From Actibacterium atlanticum (lineage in GTDB: Bacteria > Pseudomonadota > Alphaproteobacteria > Rhodobacterales > Rhodobacteraceae), in the NCBI RefSeq assembly GCF_000671395.1, contig NZ_AQQY01000005.1:124001-188000 (forward strand): a stretch of 64,000 nucleotides of DNA, in the 5' to 3' direction. The translations under genes and the position numbers were made by a program. Positions 16,925 to 26,472 of the stretch are shown in pieces. A model generated the notes under the pieces. That model saw only the letters and a list, made by a program, of their open reading frames with translations, had not been told where the DNA came from and did no database searches. Numbering within the stretch: position 1 is the stretch's first letter; every line of letters starts with the position of its first letter.

Positions 16925-18877
16925 CTATATCAAGCGGGAAAAGCGCCGGTTGGACTCTGGCCAATCCACACCCATGGCTATGGAGACGAACACCCCCATG
17001 GCGATTGAGCCGATCCACACCGTCGACGTAAAACCGACATCCAGCAAACTGACCGGTGCGCTTGGGAACATGGTGAAGATGCTGCCCGCCATGAAGCTGG
17101 TCAACGCAGTCCACTGATAGATCTTGAGGCCGCCAATGATCTGGGTTTGTGGTTCACCGCGATAAGCTTCCTCCACGAACCGGGCCAAACCGTTGAACAT
17201 CAAATAGCACCCGATAACAAAGCTGGCCGGGGCACCGATCAGCAGCAGTCTTATTAGTATAAGACCGATCAGCACATTGCTCAGCATTGAATAGACCGGG
17301 GTCGGGTGCAAAGGCTGCCCTTCCAGACCCGAGACCTGAAGAACCCTTGATCGCTCGTGCCGATAGCAAATTCCGGCACTGTCACAGGTCTTGGCACCAT
17401 GGCAGCAGCCCTGCACCAGACAACGAAAGCGGCCTATGGCCTGGACCCAGGGAGCGGCTATGGCTAGGGCCGCACCGATAGCCAGCATATTTTGCGCGAA
17501 CACCCAGTTTGCCAGCACAATGCCCAGCCCAGCCCCGATCACCCCGCCATAATACCCAAAAGGTCTGAGAAGCTTTTTCGAGCCGACCAGGATCTGCCCC
17601 CATATTCCGGCACAAATTACGATTGAGACGCTGATCATCAGACTCGCCCAGAAGGCCTCGCCCCCCAGGAAATAGCCCACGATCAAAAAGCCAACCGTAG
17701 CCCCCATTCCCGCGTATATCCCGTGGTTGATGATCCGGATCGGGCCTATGCGCCATTCCTTCCATGAGTTCGCGATGCCCTCGGTACCCACCAGCACCCA
17801 ACGCCAGATGCGCTGGCGTGCGGTGACCGCCACATAGGCCGCAATGCCCGCTACAACATCTGCGATGGCGTGCATGCCGGTTGTCCAGCAACTGATCACG
17901 GCCAACCCTGCGAACAACCAAAGCCAGATGCGCAGACCCGGGAAGGTGCCGATATAAAGCCGGACGGCCAGAAGCAGCCAGATGACATGAAACGCCGGGA
18001 ATGCGGTGACAGGACGATCGAACTGTTGCTGAAGCAAGAGCAGATCACTGAGTGGGGTATTTGCGCCCAGCTCCCGGAACGGCGCCACCACGGGGACCGT
18101 CAAGTAGAACGGAATTGTCAGGGCCGTGGCCACAAGCCCTCCAACCGCGAAATTACGCAACACGCTCTGGCGCTGGGCTGCAAATGGCGCCAAGGCCACT
18201 AAAGGGTAGACCAGGGCATAGGGTATGACGCTAGCTCCCCAGACGGGCAGGTCTGTCTCAAAGGTAAGCGTAGAGGTCAGCACCGGTTGGACCACGCCTA
18301 TATATTCGACCATTTCGTAGATCATTAGCCACGGCAGCAAAACCAGGGCCACCACTGATATACGGTCCTGCCAACTGGGCTCGGTCGTGCCGGCCGATGG
18401 CAAGCGCAGCCACGGCGCTGTCACCTGATCACCAAACCGGCGAACCAGATCCGGACGTTCATAGCCCCAGACCAGAGAGGTACAGGCTAAGACAACGATT
18501 GGCGTGACCACCCACAATCCCGCGCCCGAACCGGCCGCAAGAGAGACACCAAAACAGGCCAGAACAAACCCCACATAGATCGGATGGCTGAGCCAACGGA
18601 ACACACCTTGGCGGACATAGTTCGTTGGCGGATATGCATTCATCGGAAGCCCGCGCCCATGCACCCAGAGCGCCTGCATCCCGGCTGCGATCAGAATGAG
18701 ACCGATACCGATCAGAAACAGGCCAACATAGGGCACAGCGGGGACCATTGGTGTCTGCAGAGGCTCCAGCCTAATCGCCCAGATCACCAGAAACACCGGC
18801 ACCAGCAGGCAAAACAGCAATCCATATAGAAGCTTACCCCAAAAGGCCGTTTCATTCAGGCCAGACAACGGTTTCAT
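16925..18877 (-). CDS. Three-domain membrane protein: methyltransferase-like, PAP2-like and Lgt-like
   Basis: A 650-residue polytopic protein with three recognisable enzyme-like parts. Residues 50-155 resemble ICMT/PEMT membrane methyltransferases (RWLSHPIYVGF with H98, then ERPDLVRRFGD). Residues 270-350 resemble PAP2/inositolphosphoryl-transferase-type enzymes (R288-P289, FPAFH with H297, H336-x3-D340). Residues 430-600 resemble prolipoprotein diacylglyceryl transferase (GRFRCLVQGCCHG at 482-494, HPTPVY at 524-529, R566 and E569/E570). A lipid head-group or lipoprotein modification in the membrane is inferred. Its ATG lies inside the upstream lipocalin-like gene (26-base overlap), so the two are coupled. 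The three domains do not tell the substrate. Confidence 0.8.
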   Translation of the reverse strand: MKPLSGLNETAFWGKLLYGLLFCLLVPVFLVIWAIRLEPLQTPMVPAVPYVGLFLIGIGLILIAAGMQALWVHGRGLPMNAYPPTNYVRQGVFRWLSHPIYVGFVLACFGVSLAAGSGAGLWVVTPIVVLACTSLVWGYERPDLVRRFGDQVTAPWLRLPSAGTTEPSWQDRISVVALVLLPWLMIYEMVEYIGVVQPVLTSTLTFETDLPVWGASVIPYALVYPLVALAPFAAQRQSVLRNFAVGGLVATALTIPFYLTVPVVAPFRELGANTPLSDLLLLQQQFDRPVTAFPAFHVIWLLLAVRLYIGTFPGLRIWLWLFAGLAVISCWTTGMHAIADVVAGIAAYVAVTARQRIWRWVLVGTEGIANSWKEWRIGPIRIINHGIYAGMGATVGFLIVGYFLGGEAFWASLMISVSIVICAGIWGQILVGSKKLLRPFGYYGGVIGAGLGIVLANWVFAQNMLAIGAALAIAAPWVQAIGRFRCLVQGCCHGAKTCDSAGICYRHERSRVLQVSGLEGQPLHPTPVYSMLSNVLIGLILIRLLLIGAPASFVIGCYLMFNGLARFVEEAYRGEPQTQIIGGLKIYQWTALTSFMAGSIFTMFPSAPVSLLDVGFTSTVWIGSIAMGVFVSIAMGVDWPESNRRFSRLI

Positions 18878-19640
18878 GGATTACCCATCCTTCGATCACT
18901 TTGCCGTTCTGAAAAGTTAGCGCGCCACGGCCCAGCTGTTTGTGCTCGTGGACCTGCAGCAACGCAGCCGGCGCCAGTTTGTGTACTGCGGGCACTTTTG
19001 ACAGGATATTTGGCCCCAGATGGCCCTGACGCAGCGTTTCCACCGGCTCAATCTCAAGCCGAAAATCCGGCCCCTGCACGTGGCTTTGACAGAGACTGGC
19101 AAGTGTCACCGGCGCGCCATTGTGAAACAGCAGCCACCTTGGGTGTTCGCCTTTCCATTCAATCCAAACAATGGTGTCGGTTTCCGAGACGAACCGCCCC
19201 CAGATCAATTCCTGCAAGCCAAGTCGCCACGGCAAAATGTCCAAATCCAGCCGTTCGCAATAGCCCAAAGCCTCCACATGCATCCCGCCGGCAGTGGACA
19301 AATGCACCCTGGAGCCTGGCTGCATGCAATGCCAATCCACCCGCCCGTCTGGGCTAGAGAGAAGCTCCTTGTGCACCGGATAGCACAACGGCTCCCATTG
19401 GCCATCCACTCCCAATCCGGCATGATGCCATTTCAAGGACTTCCCCGCAGCTACCGGAGCCCCTTTGCGATCAAATTTGGGCCCTTGCGAATGACCACGA
19501 ATGCCGACCGAATGAACGGTATCAGCATAGCAAAGGTATAGCCCGGCAAACTGCAGCTCCGCGAAATACCCGATGAAGTATTCGCCCGCTTCCGTGACCG
19601 CATCCATATAATATTTGCTGAGTGAGAAACTGGTGGCCAT
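18852..19640 (-). CDS. Lipocalin-like (CrtC/AttH-type?) protein, function unknown
   Basis: A 262-residue protein without an obvious signal peptide. It is rich in aromatic residues and predicted strands, with landmarks such as EAGEYFIGYFAEL near the N-terminus, LKWHHAGLG, and the pair WGRF plus WIEWKG in the second half. This recalls carotenoid hydratase/AttH-like lipocalin folds, but I am not certain. It is first in a two-gene operon with the three-domain membrane protein, whose start it overlaps. A role in binding or modifying a lipid or isoprenoid is inferred from that context. Confidence 0.65.
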   Translation of the reverse strand: MATSFSLSKYYMDAVTEAGEYFIGYFAELQFAGLYLCYADTVHSVGIRGHSQGPKFDRKGAPVAAGKSLKWHHAGLGVDGQWEPLCYPVHKELLSSPDGRVDWHCMQPGSRVHLSTAGGMHVEALGYCERLDLDILPWRLGLQELIWGRFVSETDTIVWIEWKGEHPRWLLFHNGAPVTLASLCQSHVQGPDFRLEIEPVETLRQGHLGPNILSKVPAVHKLAPAALLQVHEHKQLGRGALTFQNGKVIEGWVIHETVVWPE

Positions 19641-19851
19641 GAACTTTAATGAATGAGTTTCAGCGCAATTGATACATCATTGCTCCGCCGGGAACAAAGT
19701 GCGTCTTGGGTAGTCTGGAAAAAAACTCCGAGGCAAATCCTTAGTTGAGATCATGCTACAGCTATGGACGTCTGGTTGCAGGTCCGCACCGCAGCATACG
19801 ATGGTAAATGTAAATGTCGGCAATGGGCCGTACGTGAAGACGGCCAAGTTG

Positions 19852-20484
19852 TTAGATTTCAATGGCCTCTGCAGTCGCAAGAGCATCTTCCAGTTCAACG
19901 CCGAAATACCGGACTGTGCTGTCCATTTTTGTGTGCCCAAGTAGCAGCTGGACCGCCCTCAGGTTGGCGGTCTTCTTGTAGATCTGTGTAACTTTTGTCC
20001 TCCGCAGCGAATGCGTTCCGTATGCGCTGGCCTCCAGACCGATCGACGTGACCCAATCCTTGACGATCCGGGCGTACTGGCGTGTCGCGATGTGTAGACG
20101 TTCATGGAACCGATCTGGCCATAGGTACTCCGAGCCGACCATGAGCTCATCTTCCATCCACTTGGCGACAGAGGCGCGTGTGCCTTCGGATATCTCAAAT
20201 CGCACAGGTTTCTGTGTCTTGCTTTGTAGCACCGATGCCCGTTCTTTGATCTGACCAGACGCCATGACGTACACGACTTTCATCTTCACCAAGTCACAGC
20301 CGCGCAGCTTGCTGTCGATTGCCATATTGAACAGCGCGAGGTCTCGATGGTTCTCGGCCAGTTCAAGTCGAACACGGATTGCCCAGACGTGTTTTGGTTT
20401 CAGTGGCCGCTTCTGACCGACGATGCGTCCCTTGTTCCAAGCAGGGCGAAGCGCACGAATGGCTGGTAGGTTTGGTGTTTGCAT
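19852..20484 (-). CDS. Minimal tyrosine recombinase (catalytic domain only)
   Basis: A 210-residue site-specific recombinase. The full catalytic set is visible: R61, H158-x2-R161 (YGTHSLRRTK), H184 (LLGHTKMDST) and nucleophile Y193. Only about 30 residues precede the catalytic domain, so the usual N-terminal core-binding domain is missing. I chose the ATG at 20484; the frame stays open much further upstream, but that part shows no integrase features. It marks the left edge of an accessory patch containing metal-related remnants and an IS3 element. Confidence 0.85.
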   Translation of the reverse strand: MQTPNLPAIRALRPAWNKGRIVGQKRPLKPKHVWAIRVRLELAENHRDLALFNMAIDSKLRGCDLVKMKVVYVMASGQIKERASVLQSKTQKPVRFEISEGTRASVAKWMEDELMVGSEYLWPDRFHERLHIATRQYARIVKDWVTSIGLEASAYGTHSLRRTKVTQIYKKTANLRAVQLLLGHTKMDSTVRYFGVELEDALATAEAIEI

Positions 20485-20665
20485 GACTGACCCTCCGATC
20501 CGCCATGCGCTCCCAAAGCGACAACCCGACGTTGACGATGCTACCATATCACAGGATGCTGCGTCGCATCCGAGGTCGGCAACGAGGCCAACTTGCCCAA
20601 TGTTGCGTAATGCACAAATGTCGGCTCCCGTTGCAGTGCGACGGGACTTAATATAGCTTCTCCGT

Positions 20666-21034
20666 GTGAAATACTTTCGACACATAATTTCATTGGTGCT
20701 CGTAGCTTTTCTGGTCTTGGTGACGGGACTGGGCGGTGCAACACATGCGTTGTCGAATGATTGTGCTAACGGGCATTGCGATGACCACATGTCCGCGACC
20801 GTTATGGAACACCATGCCGGACCCGTTTCGGGGGGAGCAACGGATAGCACCCCGCGAGGATCGCACGCAATGGAGCATGATGAATGCAGTCCGATATTGT
20901 GCAATGGTCTCGCGCTCACCGTAGTTTCATCTGAAGCAGTTTTTGACCAGTCTGAGGCCACTTTGGCTTGGCAGGTTTCAAGCCTCTCGACGCTTGAAGA
21001 ACCGGACAACCCGGACAGACCACCTAACCTCTGA
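20666..21034 (+). CDS. Small secreted His/Cys/Met-rich protein, possibly metal-related
   Basis: A 122-residue protein with a GTG start and an N-terminal signal peptide or membrane anchor (SLVLVAFLVLVTGLGGATHA). The mature part has several potential metal ligands (DCANGHCDDHM, VMEHHAG, HAMEHDECSPILC). Such small proteins occur beside copper-handling genes, and a truncated cytochrome-like reading frame follows. It looks like the remnant of a copper or heavy-metal locus. The role is inferred from composition only. Confidence 0.6.
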   Translation: MKYFRHIISLVLVAFLVLVTGLGGATHALSNDCANGHCDDHMSATVMEHHAGPVSGGATDSTPRGSHAMEHDECSPILCNGLALTVVSSEAVFDQSEATLAWQVSSLSTLEEPDNPDRPPNL

Positions 21035-21130
21035 AACAGATTTCCGACGCCGTTCACGGTTGTGAACGCGTCCCGATGTGCCGCGACGTGTTCGCGGCTC
21101 GCCCAAGTTTCACATGGTTAGGATTACTAC

Positions 21131-21304
21131 ATGAACCGAAAATATCTCCTGATCGGTGCATGCGCCGTGACAGCCGCTGCTGCCTATTTCTTACTACGCC
21201 CTGCACCCGCCAATGATGTTACGAGTCCGACACCGCCCGAAGGCGGCGCAATGGTCGCAATCCAGATGCCTCTGTCTGACGTCAGCGCCTATGGGTCCAT
21301 TTAG
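21131..21304 (+). pseudogene. 5' fragment of a secreted or anchored (cytochrome c-like?) gene cut by IS insertion
   Basis: The frame encodes 57 residues beginning MNRKYLLIGACAVTAAAAYF, a membrane anchor or signal sequence followed by a Pro/Ala linker. It then runs into the left end of the IS3 element and stops just inside it. The linker and the final LSDVSAYGS resemble the entrance to a class I cytochrome c domain, but no CxxCH is left, so the family is a guess. The rest of the gene was not found right of the IS. Confidence 0.55.
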
Positions 21305-21358
21305 GGCTATTTGCTAAGAGAGGGTTTGTTGCTCATCGTAGCCACCGAGGAGTGGACG

Positions 21359-21724
21359 ATGAGAAAGACAACGAAGAGCCCCGGCGAGAAGATCGTGAAA
21401 GATATTAAACGTGCAACGCGCAAGCACTATTCATCTGAAGAGAAGATCAGGATCGTGTTGGATGGTCTGCGTGGTGAAGACAGCATTGCTGAGCTGTGCC
21501 GCCGTGAAGGGATATCGCAGGGCATCTACTACAAATGGTCGAAGGACTTCATGGAAGCTGGAAAGAAGCGGCTTGCTGGGGGCACGGCACGGGCCGCTAA
21601 CACTGATGAGGTCAAGGAACTGCGTCGCGAGGCTCAGGACCTGAAGGAGGTGGTTGCGGAGCAGACGCTCGAACTGCGGCTTCTCAAAAAAAGCATGTTC
21701 GACGGTGGGGGCGACCACGAATGA
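21359..21724 (+). CDS. IS3-family transposase OrfA
   Basis: A 121-residue protein with the N-terminal helix-turn-helix typical of IS3 OrfA (SSEEKIRIVLDGLRGEDSIA, then CRREGISQGIYYKWSKDF) and a C-terminal leucine-zipper-like segment (ELRREAQDLKEVVAEQTLEL). It binds the IS ends and dimerises. It overlaps orfB in an ATGA arrangement. It appears intact, but its partner is not. Confidence 0.88.
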   Translation: MRKTTKSPGEKIVKDIKRATRKHYSSEEKIRIVLDGLRGEDSIAELCRREGISQGIYYKWSKDFMEAGKKRLAGGTARAANTDEVKELRREAQDLKEVVAEQTLELRLLKKSMFDGGGDHE

Positions 21725-22699
21725 GATACCCTGCATCTGAGAAGCTTGAAATCATCCGACTGGTTGAAGAAAGCCATCTGTCAGCGCGTCAGACCTTGGG
21801 CAAGCTAGGCATCCCTCGCACCACGTTCTATCGCTGGTATGACCGGTACCTTCAGCGCGGGGAGGCCGGATTGCAGGACCAATCTCCCAAGCCAAAACAC
21901 GTCTGGAACCGGGTGCCTAACGACGTGAAGCGCAATGTTGTCGACTTCGCCTTGAAAGAGACGGAGCTGTCACCCCGCGAACTGGCAGTGATGTTCACGG
22001 ATCAAGAACGGTACTTTGTGTCAGAATCCACTGTCTATCGCGTGCTCAAGGCCCATGACCTGATCACCAGCCCAGCCTTCATCGTCATGAAAGCCGCCAG
22101 CGAGTTCAAAAACAAAACAACTGCGATCAATCAGCTTTGGCAAACCGACTTCACCTACATCAAGGTTCTGGGCTGGGGCTGGTTCTATCTCAGCACGGTC
22201 CTCGACGATTACAGCCGCTACATCGTCTCGTGGAAGCTCTGCACCAACATGCGGGCGCAAGACGTGACCGACACGCTGGACATGGCGTTGGGGGCATCGG
22301 GCTGTGATCAGGCATGTCGTTCACAAGCCACGTCTGCTCAGCGACAATGGGTCCAGCTATGTCTCAGGCGACCTGGCAGAATGGTTGAAAGACAAAGGCA
22401 TGAAGCACTCACGCGGCGCACCATATCATCCGCAAACGCAAGGCAAGATCGAACGATGGCACCAAACCCTGAAGAACCGCATCCTGCTAGAAAACTACTT
22501 CCTGCCGGGTGACCTCGAAGCGCAAATCGAAGCCTTCGTCGATCACTACAATCATCAGCGATATCACGAGAGCATCAACAACGTCACACCCGCCGACGTC
22601 TACTTCGGGCGTGACAAAGCCATTCTAAAGCAAAGGGAAAGGATCAAACGGAAGACACTCGAAGCGCGACGCTTGCATCACCGCAAACAAGCCGCATAA
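21721..22699 (+). pseudogene. IS3-family transposase OrfB, frameshifted
   Basis: The first frame (21721 to about 22300) contains the HTH region and the rve-type start of the DDE domain, including the first catalytic Asp in LWQTDFTYIK. Around 22290-22315 the homology moves to another frame, where LLSDNGSSY supplies the second Asp and GKIERWHQ the Glu, ending at 22699. The catalytic triad is therefore split between frames by a small indel, and the element is probably unable to move itself. A sequencing error is the alternative. Confidence 0.8.
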
Positions 22700-22980
22700 T
22701 TAAACCAACCCGATGAGCCAAAATCTCTCTTATCTTTGGCCCCCATTGGTTCCAAAAACCCTGACGACGGACAGATTTGATTTCTTTTGGGCACTCTTGT
22801 GGGTGCGATGTCAGAACCAGATCAGTGGTGCGCGGGGGCATTCAGAGAGGCGCTCTGGCCGCTACAGATTGGCCGTTTGCCTGCGGCGGTATCAATCCGG
22901 GGGGCTTTTTAAGCGGACCACCATTGATTTTCCCACGTATTTTCTGCACATCGGGCGGGTGATTGACCGAAGGACGCTCC

Positions 22981-23772
22981 ATGACCCGTATCGACGCTAA
23001 ATTCGCCGCCCTAAAAGAGCAGGGAAAGAAGGCTTTCGTGGCTTATGTCATGGCGGGCGACCCGGATTATGAGACCTCTTTGGAAGTGGTCAAAGGCCTG
23101 CCGGGGGCGGGTGTCGATGTGATCGAGCTGGGCTTGCCCTTTACCGATCCGATGGCCGATGGGCCGACCATTCAGCTGGCCGGGCAACGGGCGCTGGAGC
23201 AGGGGATGACCTTGCAAAAGACGCTCGATCTGGCGGCGGAGTTCCGCAAGGGGGATGACACCACGCCGATCGTACTGATGGGCTATTACAACCCGATCTA
23301 TAACCGTGGTGTGGATCAGTTTCTGGTCGACGCCAAGGCCGCCGGGATCGACGGGTTGATCGTGGTCGATCTGCCGCCCGAAGAGGACGAAGAACTGTGC
23401 ATTCCGGCGCAGGCGGCGGGGATGAACTTTATCCGTCTGGCCACGCCCACGACCGATGACAAACGCCTGCCCAAGGTGCTGCAAAACACCAGTGGCTTTG
23501 TCTATTACGTGTCGGTCACCGGCATCACCGGCGCGGCCGAGGCGCAGGCCGGTGAGGTTGGCCCCGAGGTTGCACGGATCAAAGCAGCGACCGACCTGCC
23601 GGTTATCGTGGGCTTTGGCATCAACACGCCCGAAAAGTCCGAGGCGATTGCATCGGTCGCCGATGGCGCGGTTGTCGGCTCGGCCATTGTCAGCCAAATC
23701 GGTGCGGGCAAACCGGTGAATGAGGTTCTGGCCTTTGTCAAATCGCTGTCAGACGGCGCGCATCGCGCCTAG
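22981..23772 (+). CDS. trpA: Tryptophan synthase alpha subunit
   Basis: A 263-residue TIM-barrel enzyme that cleaves indole-3-glycerol phosphate to indole and glyceraldehyde 3-phosphate and channels indole to TrpB. The catalytic residues fall at E49 (VIELGLPF) and D60 (DPMADGP), matching the numbering of the Salmonella enzyme and supporting the ATG at 22981; GAAGGA lies upstream. Phosphate-binding glycines are seen in GITG and GFGIN. It stands apart from other trp genes here. Its stop overlaps the convergent allA stop by 4 bases. Confidence 0.97.
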   Translation: MTRIDAKFAALKEQGKKAFVAYVMAGDPDYETSLEVVKGLPGAGVDVIELGLPFTDPMADGPTIQLAGQRALEQGMTLQKTLDLAAEFRKGDDTTPIVLMGYYNPIYNRGVDQFLVDAKAAGIDGLIVVDLPPEEDEELCIPAQAAGMNFIRLATPTTDDKRLPKVLQNTSGFVYYVSVTGITGAAEAQAGEVGPEVARIKAATDLPVIVGFGINTPEKSEAIASVADGAVVGSAIVSQIGAGKPVNEVLAFVKSLSDGAHRA

Positions 23773-24248
23773 GCGATCACAACAGGTTCAGGCAACCAGT
23801 ATTCCTGCAAGTTCGGCGTATCGCCAATGCGGTCGACCACCGCAAACAGCCCCGGCGCGTGCAGCGGTGTCAGCACCCCGTGCCATGTGCCTTTGTGAAA
23901 GTTCACACCCTGGCCTGTGCCCGCAATGAATGCGTGGATTTGGCCCGGTGTATCGCCCGGCTCGGCCACGATCACCAGCCAAGGGTTTTGATGCATCGGG
24001 ATAAACGCCTGAGAGCCATCCGGGTGGCGCTCGACCATGTCCAGCTCATAGGGCAGGGGGCGCGGCTCGGCATTGAACAGGCTGATCCCGGCGCGCCCGT
24101 CAGCGCCGAAATCCAGCGCTGCGCGGTCGTGGAAGCGGCCGCATTTGCCTTGGTTGATGATCTTGTCTGCCTCGCCCGCGCAATCGAGGATGTCGCCGAA
24201 GGGCGCGAAAGCTTCGATCGTCAAGGGCTTGGTGAACAGTGTTCTCAA
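23769..24248 (-). CDS. allA: Ureidoglycolate lyase
   Basis: A 159-residue cupin-fold enzyme that releases urea from ureidoglycolate to give glyoxylate, the last step of allantoin breakdown. Family landmarks are [10 protein letters not shown] near the start, the [14 protein letters not shown] segment and [14 protein letters not shown]. It is the last gene of a minus-strand operon after allE and puuE-uraD, each overlapping the next by ATGA. The length is normal. Confidence 0.93.
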   Translation of the reverse strand: MRTLFTKPLTIEAFAPFGDILDCAGEADKIINQGKCGRFHDRAALDFGADGRAGISLFNAEPRPLPYELDMVERHPDGSQAFIPMHQNPWLVIVAEPGDTPGQIHAFIAGTGQGVNFHKGTWHGVLTPLHAPGLFAVVDRIGDTPNLQEYWLPEPVVIA

Positions 24249-25063
24249 AGCTTCAGCTCCGGGTGGCGGTTCACATCTTTATAAAGCAAATACCGAAACG
24301 GCCCATCACCGGTGGCGATACAGGCCTGCGGGCAATAGGCGCGCAGCCACAGGAAATCACCGGGGCCGACGGTGACCCAATCCTTGTTCAGCAGGTATTC
24401 GGCAGTGCCTTCCAGAATATAGAGCCCGTGTTCCATCACATGGGTTTCGGCAAAGGGGATGCGGGCGCCGGGTTGGAAATTGACGATGTTCACATGCATG
24501 TCGTGGCGCATGTCGAATGGATCCGCAAAACGCTGGGTGGCCCAACGCCCGTCGCAATCGGGCATGGAGGCCGGTTCGACATCGGTTTCATGCAGGATAT
24601 AGGCCTCGGGCGGGCTGGCATCGGGCATGCGGCGATAGCGTTTGCGGATCCAATGCACGCCGCAAGTCTCATCTGTGGGGTTCCAGAGCGTCCAGACAGC
24701 CGAGGCCGGGATATAAACGTAATGCCCGGGGCGAAGGTCGAACCGGCCCTGGCCCAGCGTCAGGCGCGGGGTGCCGTGGGCCACGAACAGGGCGGCCTCG
24801 GCATGAACATCGGGTTCGGGTTCCGAGCTGCCGCCGCCGGGCGCCAGTTCCAGCGCGTATTGGGCGAAGGTTTCGGCAAAGCCGGTTAACGGGCGGGCCA
24901 GAATCCACGCACGGGTATCCACCCAGCGCGGCAGGAACGAGGTCACGATATCGCGCTGTACACTGGCGGGGATCACCGCGTAGGCCTCGGTGAACACGGC
25001 AGTGCTTTCGGGGTTTTGGTTCTGGCCGGGGTGACCGCCGGGGGGGAAGGCGTAGCGGGTCAC
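24245..25063 (-). CDS. allE: (S)-ureidoglycine aminohydrolase (bicupin)
   Basis: A 272-residue bicupin that converts ureidoglycine to ureidoglycolate and ammonia. It shows two cupin modules, with the metal-site region of the C-terminal one in FADPFDMRHDMHVNIVNFQP and ETHVMEHGLYILEGTAEYLL. The opening YAFPPGGHPGQ is typical of the family. It overlaps both neighbours, so translation is coupled with puuE-uraD and allA. Confidence 0.92.
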   Translation of the reverse strand: MTRYAFPPGGHPGQNQNPESTAVFTEAYAVIPASVQRDIVTSFLPRWVDTRAWILARPLTGFAETFAQYALELAPGGGSSEPEPDVHAEAALFVAHGTPRLTLGQGRFDLRPGHYVYIPASAVWTLWNPTDETCGVHWIRKRYRRMPDASPPEAYILHETDVEPASMPDCDGRWATQRFADPFDMRHDMHVNIVNFQPGARIPFAETHVMEHGLYILEGTAEYLLNKDWVTVGPGDFLWLRAYCPQACIATGDGPFRYLLYKDVNRHPELKL

Positions 25064-26472
25064 AGCATGTCCTCCAACCGCAATTGCGCGATGCGTTCGA
25101 CCTGTTTGCAGGCCTCGGCCAGTTCCGTTTCCGTGGGGTTGTCGATGCGGCGCGTAAACGCCGCCAGGATGCTTGCCTTATCATTGTCGCGGACGGCGAT
25201 GATGAAGGGGAAGCCATGTTTGGCGACATAGGCATCATTGAGCGCGGTGAACTGATCGCGTTCGGCATCCGTCAGGGCATCCAGCCCGGCGCCTGCCTGT
25301 TCGGCGGTGCTTTCGGCCGTCAGGCGCTTGGCCTGCGCCAGTTTGCCCGCCAGATCGGGGTGGGCGCGCAGCACGCCAAGGCGTTCATCCTCGGTCGCAG
25401 ACCGGAAGGCACGACAAAGCGCGTTGTGCAGACCCACGGCGCTGTCATGGGCGGGGCCAAGTTCCAGATCGTGGGCACGTTCGGCGACCCATGCGGAATG
25501 TTCAAACACCCCGCCATAGGCGCCGACAAACGTATCGCGATCCATGGTCGATGGCCGCGTGCGCGCCTGTGGCGGGTGGGTTGCGGCCCAATGTTCGGCG
25601 ATCTCGATACGACGCGGGCACCAGACGCCCTCATGCGCCTGAAGGTGTTCGATGAACTGCATCAGGCCTTTGATCTTGCCGGGGCGGCCGATCAGGCGGC
25701 AATGCAGGCCGATGCTCATCATTTTGGGCGCGCCCGCCTGACCTTCGGAATAGAGCACATCAAAGGCGTCGCGCAGATAGGTAAAGAAGTCCTGCCCCGT
25801 CACCCAACCGGGGGCGGTGGCAAACCGCATATCGTTGGCTTCCAGCGTGTAGGGGATGATCAGCTGATCGCGGCCAGCGTGCTGGCGCCAATAGGGCAGG
25901 TCATCGTCATAGGTGTCGCTGATGTAATCGAACCTGCCCTGTTCTGTGACCAGATCAACGGTGTTTTCGCTACAGCGCCCAGTGTACCAGCCGCGTGGGG
26001 CTTCGCCGGTGACCTCGGTGTGCAGGCGGACGGCCTCGGCAATCGCGGCGCGTTCATCCTCGGGCGGCATGTCTTTGTGTTCGACCCATTTCAGGCCATG
26101 GCTGGCGATCTCCCACCCCGCGGATTGCATGGCGGCAACCTGTTCGGGGTTGCGCGCAAGGGCCGAGGCCACGCCATAGATGGTGACCGGAATGCCCGCG
26201 CCGGTGAACAGGCGATGCAGCCGCCAGAACCCCGCCCGCGCGCCGTAGTCGTACAAAGACTCCATGTTCCAATGGCGCTGTCCGGGCCATTGGGCGGCGC
26301 CGGGGATGTCGGACAAAAACGCCTCAGACGCGGCATCGCCATGCAGCACACAGTTTTCGCCGCCTTCCTCGTAGTTCAACACAAACTGCACGGCGACCTT
26401 GGCATCCCCGGGCCATTGGGGATGCGGTGGATTGGGGCCATATCCACGCAGATCACGAGGGTAGCGGTTCAT
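25060..26472 (-). CDS. puuE: Allantoinase PuuE fused to OHCU decarboxylase UraD
   Basis: A 470-residue bifunctional enzyme. Residues 1 to about 305 form a polysaccharide-deacetylase-like cofactor-independent allantoinase (opening with YPRDLRGYGPNPPHPQWPGD; SHGLKWVEH and GWYTGRCSENT inside). Residues from about 310 form a 2-oxo-4-hydroxy-4-carboxy-5-ureidoimidazoline decarboxylase, with LRAHPDLAGKLA and HGFPFIIAVRDND. The fusion joins production of S-allantoin with its hydrolysis. No separate 5-hydroxyisourate hydrolase or allantoate amidohydrolase gene is seen nearby. It diverges from puuD. Confidence 0.93.
   Translation of the reverse strand: MNRYPRDLRGYGPNPPHPQWPGDAKVAVQFVLNYEEGGENCVLHGDAASEAFLSDIPGAAQWPGQRHWNMESLYDYGARAGFWRLHRLFTGAGIPVTIYGVASALARNPEQVAAMQSAGWEIASHGLKWVEHKDMPPEDERAAIAEAVRLHTEVTGEAPRGWYTGRCSENTVDLVTEQGRFDYISDTYDDDLPYWRQHAGRDQLIIPYTLEANDMRFATAPGWVTGQDFFTYLRDAFDVLYSEGQAGAPKMMSIGLHCRLIGRPGKIKGLMQFIEHLQAHEGVWCPRRIEIAEHWAATHPPQARTRPSTMDRDTFVGAYGGVFEHSAWVAERAHDLELGPAHDSAVGLHNALCRAFRSATEDERLGVLRAHPDLAGKLAQAKRLTAESTAEQAGAGLDALTDAERDQFTALNDAYVAKHGFPFIIAVRDNDKASILAAFTRRIDNPTETELAEACKQVERIAQLRLEDML

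Larger units (their letters stand above)
21301..22742 (+). mobile_element. IS3-family insertion sequence, decayed
   Basis: The element carries orfA and a frameshifted orfB. Its ends share an inverted repeat: the left end has TAAGAGAG plus GCTCATCG, and the right end has the same two blocks inverted near 22711-22735. The tetranucleotide CCAT is found at 21297-21300 and again at 22743-22746 and may be a target duplication, which would set the IS at about 1.44 kb. The exact ends are uncertain because the outermost bases match poorly. The left side interrupts a gene; the right side abuts the trpA upstream region. Confidence 0.75.
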
